Source: Flavobacteriales bacterium
Lineage (GTDB): Bacteria; Bacteroidota; Bacteroidia; Flavobacteriales_F; PHOS-HE28
Length of the DNA: 64,000 nt
NCBI GenBank assembly: GCA_016713875.1
Contig: JADJOI010000002.1
Location: 62,001 to 126,000 of the forward strand
Direction of reading: 5' to 3'
This document shows positions 33,325-41,166 of this stretch, piece by piece. The position numbers were made by a program, and so were the translations under genes. Position 1 is the first letter of the stretch. The number at the start of each line of letters is the position of its first letter. The notes beneath the pieces are model-generated. The model did no database searches. It saw only the letters and a program-made list of their open reading frames with translations, and was not told the origin of the DNA.

Positions 33325-34644
33325 ATGTGCACCAGGTTCCTTCGCTTCGTCCAGCTGCTCGCCTTGATCGATTGCACCGCTCTTCAGGCGCAATACAGTT
33401 CCGTACTGACCGCCGCGGGTACCGGCAGCGCGGGATACGTCAATGGATTGGCACAAACGGCCCAGTTCGATCATCCATATGGCGTTTGTCATGACCCCGC
33501 GACCGGGGATATCTACATCGCGGATGCCTTCAACCATGTCATCCGGAAGTTGAGCAATGGTTCCGTGTCGCTCATCGCTGGGACACCTGGTGTGTCCGGC
33601 GACATTCTAGGTCAGGCGTTGAACGCCAGGTTCGATACGCCCACCGGGGTTTTTTTCAAGGATGGATACCTCTACATCTGCGATAACCTGAACAACAAGA
33701 TCAAGCGGATGGACGGGTTGGGGCAGGTCACGCTCGTGGCGGGCTCCGGGATCTCCGGTGGTGCTGATGGGCCGGTGAGCCAGGCGACCTTCTACCAACC
33801 GAAGAGCATTGCCGTGGATGACTCTGGGACGGTCTATGTGGCCGATTATGAGAGCCACAAGATCCGAAAGGTCAAGAACGGTGTGGTCACCACCGTGGCC
33901 GGTACCGGTACGCCGGGCAGTACGTTCGGGCCGGGCACCTCCTCGCAACTGCACCGCCCACGTGACCTGTGCATCGCCCCGGATGGAACGATCTACTTCG
34001 TCGACCTGATGAACCACCGGGTGAAGAAGCTCACTCCCTCAGGCATGGTCGAACCAGTTGCGGGGAACGGGATCCCGGGATGGCTGGACGGTTCCGGCAG
34101 TGCCGCCCGGTTCAATACACCGGTGGCCATCGACTGGTTGGATACCAGCACGTTGCTGGTCCTCGATGCGGTGAACCCTCGTTTGAGGATGGTCGCCATC
34201 ACCGGCGATGTGGTCACCTTGGCGGGCAGCGGGAATGCCGGGTTTCAGGATGGAGCCCTGATGTCTGCGGAGTTCGCTCTGCCTCAAGACATCTGCCTTG
34301 ACGGGGAGTGTAGCATCTACATCGGTGACAGGGACAACATGAGGATCCGGAAGCTCCGTCGCGATGGCGAATGTGTGCTCCACCTCCCCGACCTCTCCTC
34401 CTCGCAGATCGCTCTCTCCATCCGCCCCAACCCCGCCTCCACCACGGCCACGCTGCTTTGGCCGGGCCCATCGGCACCCACGATGGTGGAGCTGATCGAT
34501 GCCCGCGGCGCGCGGGTGCAGGCCGATGTGCGGCGCTTCGCGGATCGCGTGGAACTGGACGTGGCCGCCCTTCGGGCCGGGCTCTATACGGTGCGCGTGA
34601 GCGGCGACGGACGGGTCGGCTCGGCTCGGCTGGTACGCGAATGA
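33325..34644 (+). CDS. NHL-repeat secreted protein with T9SS sorting domain
   Basis: 439 residues. A signal peptide (MCTRFLRFVQLLALIDCTALQAQ) precedes five to six NHL repeats (about 25-355) of the form FDHPYGVCHDPATGDIYIADAFNHVIRK, each with a hydrophobic strand, YVAD-type core and a basic end. NHL repeats fold as a six-bladed propeller and bind proteins or ligands; no enzyme motif is present. The T9SS sorting domain occupies about 365-439 (SIRPNPASTTATLLW, VELIDARGARVQ and LRAGLYTVRVSG). G+C is lower in the propeller part than in the sorting domain. It is convergent with the DUF2147 gene. Confidence 0.85.
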   Translation: MCTRFLRFVQLLALIDCTALQAQYSSVLTAAGTGSAGYVNGLAQTAQFDHPYGVCHDPATGDIYIADAFNHVIRKLSNGSVSLIAGTPGVSGDILGQALNARFDTPTGVFFKDGYLYICDNLNNKIKRMDGLGQVTLVAGSGISGGADGPVSQATFYQPKSIAVDDSGTVYVADYESHKIRKVKNGVVTTVAGTGTPGSTFGPGTSSQLHRPRDLCIAPDGTIYFVDLMNHRVKKLTPSGMVEPVAGNGIPGWLDGSGSAARFNTPVAIDWLDTSTLLVLDAVNPRLRMVAITGDVVTLAGSGNAGFQDGALMSAEFALPQDICLDGECSIYIGDRDNMRIRKLRRDGECVLHLPDLSSSQIALSIRPNPASTTATLLWPGPSAPTMVELIDARGARVQADVRRFADRVELDVAALRAGLYTVRVSGDGRVGSARLVRE

Positions 34645-34654
34645 ACGTCCGCGC

Positions 34655-35092
34655 TCAACGTCCTGCTGACCGCACCCAGGTCTGCGTGCGATAGAGGAAC
34701 GCGATGTAGCCGCGCACCTTCAGGGTGCCGTCCTCCACCCACAGCTTGCAGTTGTACTCCTTGCCGTTCTCGGGGTCCAGGATGGTGCCATCGTCCCACT
34801 CATCGCCATCGGCCACCATGTCGCGGATCACCTCCAGGCCCAGGATGCGCTGGTCCTTGCGGTCACCCGGGCAGAGGTCGCACACCGCCTCCATCTTGGT
34901 CTTGTCGTAGAGCTCCACGATGCGGCCATAGGCCTTGCCGTGGCGTACAGTGATCTCCACTACGCTGCGCGGCTTTCCGGTGATGTCATCGACGGACGAC
35001 CAGCGTCCGGTGATGTCCGTTCCGGGGCGCGGTGGTTGGGCGGCCAGCGGCAGGGTGGCCGCCAGCAGGGCGGAAAGGAGCAGGGCACGCAT
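34655..35092 (-). CDS. DUF2147 family secreted protein
   Basis: 145 residues. A signal peptide (MRALLLSALLAATLPLAAQ) is followed by a lipocalin-like DUF2147 domain: TGRWSSVDDITGKPRSVVEI, AYGRIVELYDKT, CDLCPGDRKDQRILGLEVI and DPENGKEYNCKLWVEDG. The paired cysteines (CDLC) are typical of Bacteroidota members. The family is predicted to bind a small hydrophobic ligand, but no function is established. The ATG lies three bases after the stop of the M1 peptidase gene, so the two are probably co-transcribed. Confidence 0.85.
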   Translation of the reverse strand: MRALLLSALLAATLPLAAQPPRPGTDITGRWSSVDDITGKPRSVVEITVRHGKAYGRIVELYDKTKMEAVCDLCPGDRKDQRILGLEVIRDMVADGDEWDDGTILDPENGKEYNCKLWVEDGTLKVRGYIAFLYRTQTWVRSAGR

Positions 35093-35095
35093 GGG

Positions 35096-38000
35096 TCAAA
35101 AGGTACGGCCGATGCCCACCACGTAGCGGAAGGCGACATGCTCCGACTCGCCGACCGGGATGGAGGAAAGCACCAGGGGCATGTCGAAGCGGAGGGTGAG
35201 CGGCTCCAGGTCGACCAACGGCCCCCAACGTTTGATGGTGAGGGCGGCGCCCAGGCCCGCATCGGCGCGGGGCGTGGCGAGCTCCAGCCGCTGTGCATCC
35301 CCGTCGATGCGGCGGTAGCCCATGCTGCCCACATCGCCGAAAATGTAGACGTCCAGGTGCAGGTAGCGACGCAGGCCCTTGGGGCGGAACCGGACCAGCC
35401 CATCGAGGTCGAGCTCGGCGTTGACGGCCAGTCCGGTGTTGCCCCGATAGGTGAGCACCTGGGTGCCGTCGGCCGTGGTCTCGGGGGCCAGGTAGCCCGC
35501 ATAGCCGCGCAGGTTGAGGCCGCCGCCGTGGTGGAAGTGGTTCACCTCCGAACCGTAGGACCCTGCCCAGTCGTTCGGCACTGGACCGATGCTGCGGGTG
35601 AACTTGTTCTCCACGAGCTCCTCGGGCGCCGCACCGGAGAGGTAGAGCCCCGTCTCGAGGTTGTTGGAACCGCTGCCGTATTGGGCCATCCCGCGCAGGT
35701 GCAGGTCCAGGTCGCCGATCCGCAGAGTGTTGCGGGTGGACAGGCGGACATGGGCGCCCTGGTCGACCGAGCCCACCATGGGCTGCCGCAGGCGAAGTTC
35801 CGCGCGTCCGCGCAGCGGCCCGGCCCGGTAGCTGCGGTCCACGGCCAGGTCCAGCAGGCCGGAGAGCGCGTTCAGCGTCCACTCGTCCGGATAGAGGAGG
35901 TAGGTGAGGTCGCTGGTGTCCCGCCGGATCATGTAGCGCAGGTCGCCGCTCACCGTGGTGCGCTCGTCGGGCGTGGTCCAGCTGACACCGCCGCCATACA
36001 GTTCCAGGCCGTCCAGATGGCGGGCCTGCAGGCGGATGCTCGATCCCTTCAGCAGGCGCGTGGTGCCGGTGCTGTAGCGCAGCACATAGGAGAGGGCGTC
36101 GTGGCGCGTGTCCACCCCGCCACCGGGCAGGGACTGGCCCAGGCCGGTGTTCACCCAGGCGGACAGCCATAGCTGGTGCGTCTGGCGGAAGTAGCTGCCA
36201 TGGAGGTGGGCGCCCACCTTCAGGCCGTCGAAGCCGTTCCACCACAGGTCCGGACGGCCGAAGGCTTCGTAGTGGTGGCGGTCGGGCGGGTTGCGCACAT
36301 GGTGGTCGAAGGCGATGCTCACCGCGCGGGGAAGGCTGTTGTCCGGCTGGTAGGCGTCGGCGAGGCGGAGGCTGGTATCGATGCGCACGGCGGCGATGCC
36401 GGTGGGCACGTCCACCCGGGCCACGTAAGTGCGGCGCAGCTTGTCCCAGCTGGTCCAGCGCGGCAGCACGGTGGCCGTGGTCGGCTTCACAGACCAGCTG
36501 GTGGGGATGTGGAAGTCGTGCACCGTTCCATCGCGCGCCGTCACCTGCAGGTCGATGGGCATCGAAATGCCGCCACGTCGCCGCAGGCGGATGGTCTGCC
36601 CTTCGCTGCGCATCCGGCGGGTGATCCCGCACACGCGATAGTCCACCAGCTTGTCCGTCGTCAGCCAGGCGTCGAAGAAGGGGTTGAGGTCCACACCGGT
36701 GCTGCGTACGAAGCTCTGCCGCATGTCGGCCACGGTGGGGTGGCAGAGGGTCCACTGCCGGACGTAGTGCTGAAGAGCGGCCAGGAACACGCTGTCGCCG
36801 AGCAGGTATTGCAGGTTGTACAGCATGGTGGCCGTCTTGAAATAGACATGGCCGTAGCCGCCCCCACGCCCTTCCACCGGAGCGAAGCCGTCGCTGTGCG
36901 TGTCGATGGGCGGCAGCTCATTGCGCACGGCATCGCGCATGTAGCCGCGGTACACTTCGGATTCGCGCACGAGCTCCGGCCGGGTGAAGCGGGACACATA
37001 GCGGCCCTTCGGAGCCTCCTCCACCAGGGTGTCGCCATCGATGTGCTCCAGGCCCCAGCTGGTGAGGAACTGGGTGAAGCCCTCGTCCAGCAGGGCGCGG
37101 TAGGTCTCGTTGTTGCCCACCATGCCGTAGAACCAGTTGTGGCCCACCTCGTGCACGAGCAGGCCGCGGTACTCCGGATCGCGCCCGCCGTCGAGCGTCA
37201 GCATGGGGTATTCCATGCCATCGCGCGCATCGGCCACCACCATCTTGGGGTACACGTAGGGGCCGATGTCACGGCTGAAGGTCTCGATGATGCGGGCGGT
37301 GTAGGCGGCGGCGTTCTGCCATCCGGCGGCGTGCGGTTCCTGGGCGAGGGCGATGCATTGCACGCCGTTCCACCAGGCTTCGCCGATGCGGTAGGTGGGG
37401 TCGGCGGTGAAGGCGAAGTCGTGCACGTTCTCCGCGTGGTAGCGCCAGCGCTTGCGGCGGCCCGGCGCGTAGGGCGTCACCACGCTCGGGGCCTCGTTCC
37501 ACGGCTTGTCGGCGAAGCGGGCCAGATCGAGCCGGTCGCGCAGGTCGCGGGGCAGCACCTCGTCCCGGTTCTGCAGCCAGCCGGTGGCCTCCACCACCAT
37601 GTCGTTGGGCATGTCCAGCGTCACGTCGAAGGTGCCGAAGTCGCCGTAGAGCTCGTTGCCCAGGTGCTGCTGCGTGTCCCAGCCCATGTGCGCGTCGTAC
37701 ACGGCGATCCGCGGGTACCAGTGCACACCGTCGTAGTGCTTGAAGCCCCAGGCGTTGAAGAGCTTCATGCGGCGCTGCACGTCCATGCCGTAATGGGTGG
37801 TGAAGGCCATGCTGAAGGTGACACGGCCCCCTGGGGGAAGCGGCTCGGGCAGCCAGGCCTTCAGCACCGTGTTGTCCATCTCGATGCGCAGGTCATCGGC
37901 CCCCACGCGCAGGTGGGCCAGGGTGGTGCCGTGCTCCGCGGTGTCGCCCGGGGTCGCGCGTCCGTTCTCCATCAGGTCGGCGTGCGAACCGGCGTTGTAC

Positions 38001-38290
38001 GCGTTCTGGTAGAGGTGGAAGAAGACGTGGCGCAGCGTGTCCGGGCTGTTGTTCCAGTACACCAGGCTGCCCTCGCCCTCGATGCGGTCGCCCACCTCGT
38101 CGAGGCGTGCGCGCAGGGTGTAGTGCACGTCCTGCTGCCAGTAGGCCTCGTGCGGTGGGCGGTTTCGCCAGTAGTGCGGGTTGTCGGCGTTGCGGTAGGT
38201 GTTGGGCGGATGCAGGGCGTCGAACCGCTGCGCGGACGCCGGGCCGGCAAGAAGCAGCACGAGGGCGAGGGGAAGGGTGCGGGGCTGCAC
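35096..38290 (-). CDS. M1-family metallopeptidase fused to an outer-membrane-barrel-like C-terminus
   Basis: 1064 residues from a GTG at 38290. A signal peptide (VQPRTLPLALVLLLAGPASAQ) precedes an M1 aminopeptidase domain (about 30-500) with the zinc motif HEVGHNWF at about 378-385 and the third ligand in LDEGFTQFL eighteen residues later. After about residue 590 the protein turns into alternating hydrophobic/polar beta strands (for example LWLSAWVNTGLGQSL, YLHLDVYIFGDVGSMGY) and ends in VVGIGRTF; a final Phe is the usual outer-membrane barrel signature. A surface-tethered peptidase is inferred. The upstream open frame overlaps YihY and is not coding. A TACTTTCG box ends four bases before the GTG. 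Confidence 0.85.
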   Translation of the reverse strand: MQPRTLPLALVLLLAGPASAQRFDALHPPNTYRNADNPHYWRNRPPHEAYWQQDVHYTLRARLDEVGDRIEGEGSLVYWNNSPDTLRHVFFHLYQNAYNAGSHADLMENGRATPGDTAEHGTTLAHLRVGADDLRIEMDNTVLKAWLPEPLPPGGRVTFSMAFTTHYGMDVQRRMKLFNAWGFKHYDGVHWYPRIAVYDAHMGWDTQQHLGNELYGDFGTFDVTLDMPNDMVVEATGWLQNRDEVLPRDLRDRLDLARFADKPWNEAPSVVTPYAPGRRKRWRYHAENVHDFAFTADPTYRIGEAWWNGVQCIALAQEPHAAGWQNAAAYTARIIETFSRDIGPYVYPKMVVADARDGMEYPMLTLDGGRDPEYRGLLVHEVGHNWFYGMVGNNETYRALLDEGFTQFLTSWGLEHIDGDTLVEEAPKGRYVSRFTRPELVRESEVYRGYMRDAVRNELPPIDTHSDGFAPVEGRGGGYGHVYFKTATMLYNLQYLLGDSVFLAALQHYVRQWTLCHPTVADMRQSFVRSTGVDLNPFFDAWLTTDKLVDYRVCGITRRMRSEGQTIRLRRRGGISMPIDLQVTARDGTVHDFHIPTSWSVKPTTATVLPRWTSWDKLRRTYVARVDVPTGIAAVRIDTSLRLADAYQPDNSLPRAVSIAFDHHVRNPPDRHHYEAFGRPDLWWNGFDGLKVGAHLHGSYFRQTHQLWLSAWVNTGLGQSLPGGGVDTRHDALSYVLRYSTGTTRLLKGSSIRLQARHLDGLELYGGGVSWTTPDERTTVSGDLRYMIRRDTSDLTYLLYPDEWTLNALSGLLDLAVDRSYRAGPLRGRAELRLRQPMVGSVDQGAHVRLSTRNTLRIGDLDLHLRGMAQYGSGSNNLETGLYLSGAAPEELVENKFTRSIGPVPNDWAGSYGSEVNHFHHGGGLNLRGYAGYLAPETTADGTQVLTYRGNTGLAVNAELDLDGLVRFRPKGLRRYLHLDVYIFGDVGSMGYRRIDGDAQRLELATPRADAGLGAALTIKRWGPLVDLEPLTLRFDMPLVLSSIPVGESEHVAFRYVVGIGRTF

Positions 38291-38294
38291 GCTC

Positions 38295-38302
38295 CGAAAG
38301 TA
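38295..38302 (-). promoter_or_regulatory. -7 promoter box (TACTTTCG) of the M1 peptidase gene
   Basis: Minus-strand TACTTTCG, four bases before the GTG at 38290. It supports both the GTG start and a leaderless transcript. Confidence 0.5.
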
Positions 38303-38313
38303 CCGGATCGCGA

Positions 38314-39267
38314 TCAGGCGCGGCGCACGGGGCGCAGCTCGCTGGTGTGGGCGTGGCGGGCGCGCGAGATGCTGATGTTGAGCTCGTAGCCCACCAGCAG
38401 GGCGATCATGTTGAGGTAGATCCAGAACTGGACCGCGAGGATGGCGCCGATGGAGCCGTAGAGCGCGTTGTAATCGGTGATGTTGCCGAAGATGAAGGCC
38501 AGGGCCTGCGAAAGGACGAGGATGAGGACCAGGGCCACGATGGCGCCCGGGGTGATCAGGTGGAAGCGCTTGCTGCTGGGGTCGCCGGCGTTGTAGAGCA
38601 GCGCGATCATGGTGAGCACCAGCAGGGTGCTGATGCCCCATTTGGCGGCGAAGAGCCCGGCCACCTCGAACCATCCGGTGACCAGGCCGTGCGTTTCCAG
38701 CCAGGCGATCACCGTGTTGCTGAAGGTGAGCACGGGGATGGCGATCACCACCAGGATGGTGAGGGCCAGCAGAAGGCCGAGGCTGAGCAGACGCTGCTTG
38801 AGGGCGCTGTGCCATTGGGTGAGGTTGGTGCTGCCGCTGAAGCCGTGCAGGATGGCATCGATGCTGTTGCTGGCCAGGTACACCCCCACCACGAAGCTCA
38901 CCGAGAGCAGGGCGCCGTGCTTCTTCACCACCAGGTCGTGCAGGGTGCCTTCGATGAAGCGGTAGACCTCCAGCGGGAGCATCTCCTGGAAGGTGGCGAG
39001 CAGCTTCACCTGGAAGTCGGCGATGGGGATGAAGGGGATGAGGGTGAGCAGGACGATGACCGCAGGGAAGAAGGCGACGAAGAGCTTGAAGGCGATGGCT
39101 GATGCGCGGGTCTCCAGCCGACCGGTGGCCAGGGCCAGGAAGAAGAAGCGTGAGATGGCGTACAGGCTGAAGCCGTCGAAGCCGGGCAGTCGCACGCGTT
39201 TGGCCCAGCGCACCACCTGCCGGAAGGAGCGGGAGAACAGGAGCTTCCGCTTGAGGCGCTCCATCAT
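38314..39267 (-). CDS. YihY/BrkB family inner-membrane protein
   Basis: 317 residues. Six or so transmembrane helices with the family phrases LETRASAIAFKLFVAFFPAVIVL, PLEVYRFIEGTLHD, GVYLASNSIDAILHGF and IGAILAVQFWIYLNMIALLVGYELN. The family was once called ribonuclease BN in error; its function is unknown, probably transport or envelope-related. The ATG is six bases after the nadC stop, and the order DUF4783-nadC-yihY with rlmH divergent is a recurring Bacteroidota arrangement. Confidence 0.9.
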   Translation of the reverse strand: MMERLKRKLLFSRSFRQVVRWAKRVRLPGFDGFSLYAISRFFFLALATGRLETRASAIAFKLFVAFFPAVIVLLTLIPFIPIADFQVKLLATFQEMLPLEVYRFIEGTLHDLVVKKHGALLSVSFVVGVYLASNSIDAILHGFSGSTNLTQWHSALKQRLLSLGLLLALTILVVIAIPVLTFSNTVIAWLETHGLVTGWFEVAGLFAAKWGISTLLVLTMIALLYNAGDPSSKRFHLITPGAIVALVLILVLSQALAFIFGNITDYNALYGSIGAILAVQFWIYLNMIALLVGYELNISISRARHAHTSELRPVRRA

Positions 39268-39273
39268 GGCGCG

Positions 39274-40116
39274 TCAGAGGGCTTTGAGGCTCAGGTCGAG
39301 GCTGGTGGCGCTGTGGGTGAGGGCCCCCACGGAGATGAAGTCGACGCCGCATTCGGCGGTGGCCCGGGCGTTGGCCAGGGTGATGCCGCCGGAGGCCTCG
39401 GTGCGATGGCGCCGCCCGATGAGGGCCACGGCCCGGCGCAGGTCGTCGTGCCCGAAGTTGTCCAGCATGATGCGGTCGGCGCCCCCATGCGCCAGGATCT
39501 CCTCCACTTCGCGCAGGGTGCGGGCCTCCACCTCGATGGGGATGTCCAGCGCCAGGGCCTTCACATGGTCACGCGCGGCCTCGATGGCCCGGCCCACACC
39601 GCCGGCGAAGTCCACGTGGTTGTCCTTGATCAGGATCATGTCGTACAGGCCGAAGCGATGGTTCTCGCCCCCCCCGATGCGCACGGCCCACTTCTCCAGG
39701 GCGCGCAGGGTGGGCGTGGTCTTGCGGGTGTCCAGCACGCGGCAGCCGGTGCCGTCGAGGGCGTCCACGAAGCGCCGGGTGAGGGTGGCGATGCCGCTGA
39801 GCCGCTGCATGAAGTTCAGCAGCACCCGTTCGGTGGTGAGCAGGGCCTGGACGGGTCCGGTGAGGGTGAAGGCCACATCGCCGGCCTTCACGTGGGCGCC
39901 ATCCTCCAGCAGGGGGCGCATGTGCAGGTCGGGGTGGGCCTGGGCGCAGATCGCACGGGCCAGATCGACCCCGGCGAGCACGCCGTCCTGCTTCACCAGC
40001 AGGCGCATACCGCCCCGGGCTCCGGGGGGAATGGTGCTGCGGGTGGTGTGGTCGCCGTCGCCGATGTCCTCGGCAAGGGCGGCGGTGATGAGGGTCTCGG
40101 TCCCGGGGGGCAGCAC
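39274..40116 (-). CDS. nadC: NadC, carboxylating nicotinate-nucleotide pyrophosphorylase
   Basis: 280 residues from a GTG at 40116. The enzyme converts quinolinate and PRPP to nicotinate mononucleotide, carbon dioxide and pyrophosphate in de novo NAD synthesis. Family motifs are AEDIGDGDHTTRSTIP near the N-terminus, LLNFMQRLSGIAT, the Arg/Lys-rich VLDTRKTTPTLRALEKWAVR, GGGENHRFGLYDMILIKDNH, VEARTLREVEEIL and SVGALTHS at the end. It starts three bases after the DUF4783 stop and is followed by yihY. Confidence 0.97.
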   Translation of the reverse strand: MLPPGTETLITAALAEDIGDGDHTTRSTIPPGARGGMRLLVKQDGVLAGVDLARAICAQAHPDLHMRPLLEDGAHVKAGDVAFTLTGPVQALLTTERVLLNFMQRLSGIATLTRRFVDALDGTGCRVLDTRKTTPTLRALEKWAVRIGGGENHRFGLYDMILIKDNHVDFAGGVGRAIEAARDHVKALALDIPIEVEARTLREVEEILAHGGADRIMLDNFGHDDLRRAVALIGRRHRTEASGGITLANARATAECGVDFISVGALTHSATSLDLSLKAL

Positions 40117-40118
40117 GG

Positions 40119-40520
40119 TCAGTGGTCGCTACGGCCCGCCTCGATGCGCAATTGCTTGACCTGCAGCTGGTCGCCGCTGCGCTTCAGGAAGAAGGTCACC
40201 CGGAAGTGGCCGGTGCGCGAGCGCAGGATCCCGATGTAGTACTGGTCGCCGAGCTTGCTCTGGCCCTGGTGCTCGACCACCATGCCCACGGGCGGGTTCT
40301 CATCGAAGAAGCGCCGCAGGATCTGCTCGGCCTGGGCCTTGCTGTACACGTCGCTCGAGCCTCCGACGGTGAGGTCGATGTTGGGGATGAAATGCTGGGC
40401 CAGCTCCTTGGAATTGCCCGTGCCGAGGGCGGCCACCACGCGGTCCTTCACAGCGTCCTGCGCCAGCCCGGGCAGGGCGTGCAGGGCGATCGCGAGGGCC
40501 AGGGAAAGGTGCTTTAACAT
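40119..40520 (-). CDS. DUF4783 family secreted protein
   Basis: 133 residues. A signal peptide (MLKHLSLALAIALHALPGLAQ) precedes a small NTF2-like alpha+beta domain: VKDRVVAALGTGNSKELAQHF, VYSKAQAEQILRRFF, VVEHQGQSK and FRVTFFLKRSGD, all typical of DUF4783. The family is confined to Bacteroidota, nearly always sits beside nadC and rlmH, and has no known function. The ATG at 40520 gives a proper signal peptide; a longer frame from 40556 would not. Confidence 0.8.
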   Translation of the reverse strand: MLKHLSLALAIALHALPGLAQDAVKDRVVAALGTGNSKELAQHFIPNIDLTVGGSSDVYSKAQAEQILRRFFDENPPVGMVVEHQGQSKLGDQYYIGILRSRTGHFRVTFFLKRSGDQLQVKQLRIEAGRSDH

Positions 40521-40609
40521 GTCCGGCGGTTCAGGATGTCGGGGCCAATTTCGCAAACATCGGGCCAGCGTGGCATCTTCGGGGCCTCGTACTTGTCAAC
40601 ACCCTGGGG

Positions 40610-41071
40610 ATGCGTATCCGAATGGTCATGGTGGGGCGCAACGCGCCGGGTCCGGTCACCGAGGCCTTCGAGGAGATGCTGGGCCGCCTTCAGCGTTCGT
40701 TCCCCGTGGACCAGGTGGTGGTGGCCGATCCGCCCGGCACCGACCCCGAGCGAAAGCGGCGCGAGGGCACCGACCGGTTGTTGAAGGCCGTGGAGAAGGA
40801 CACGCTGGTGGTGCTGCTCGACGAACATGGCGAGGGCCTGAGCTCCACGGCGTTCGCCGCGCGTCTGGGGCGATGGCGCGATCAGGGGTTGCGCCAGGTG
40901 GCCTTCGTCATCGGCGGCGCGTACGGGGTGGACGATCGCCTGCGGTCCCGCGCCACGCACGTCATTGCACTCTCCCCCATGACCTTCACGCACCAATTGG
41001 TGCGGTTGGTGCTGGCCGAGCAGCTGTACCGCGCCTCGGAGATCCTGCGCGGAAGCGGATACCATCACTGA
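40610..41071 (+). CDS. rlmH: RlmH, 23S rRNA pseudouridine-1915 N3-methyltransferase
   Basis: 153 residues, the standard size of this SPOUT methyltransferase. Signatures are LLDEHGEGLSSTAFA, VAFVIGGAYGVDD (the SAM-binding knot) and the C-terminal LSPMTFTHQLVRLVLAEQLYRA, with Tyr-His-His at the very end. It methylates the pseudouridine of helix 69 in the assembled ribosome. It is divergent from the DUF4783-nadC-yihY operon. Confidence 0.96.
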   Translation: MRIRMVMVGRNAPGPVTEAFEEMLGRLQRSFPVDQVVVADPPGTDPERKRREGTDRLLKAVEKDTLVVLLDEHGEGLSSTAFAARLGRWRDQGLRQVAFVIGGAYGVDDRLRSRATHVIALSPMTFTHQLVRLVLAEQLYRASEILRGSGYHH

Positions 41072-41166
41072 GCAGGTCGTTCTCCCGGAGAGAGGGAGTA
41101 CGGTGTCGCCCACCGTCGCGCACGATGAGGTGGGTGCAACTATTGGCGGTTGACGACCTTTGGCCC

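Noticed and set aside
38291..39352. N-terminal extension of the M1 peptidase frame through yihY
   Set aside because: The extension is an alternative frame of yihY with low-complexity composition; a GTG with signal peptide and promoter box gives the start at 38290.
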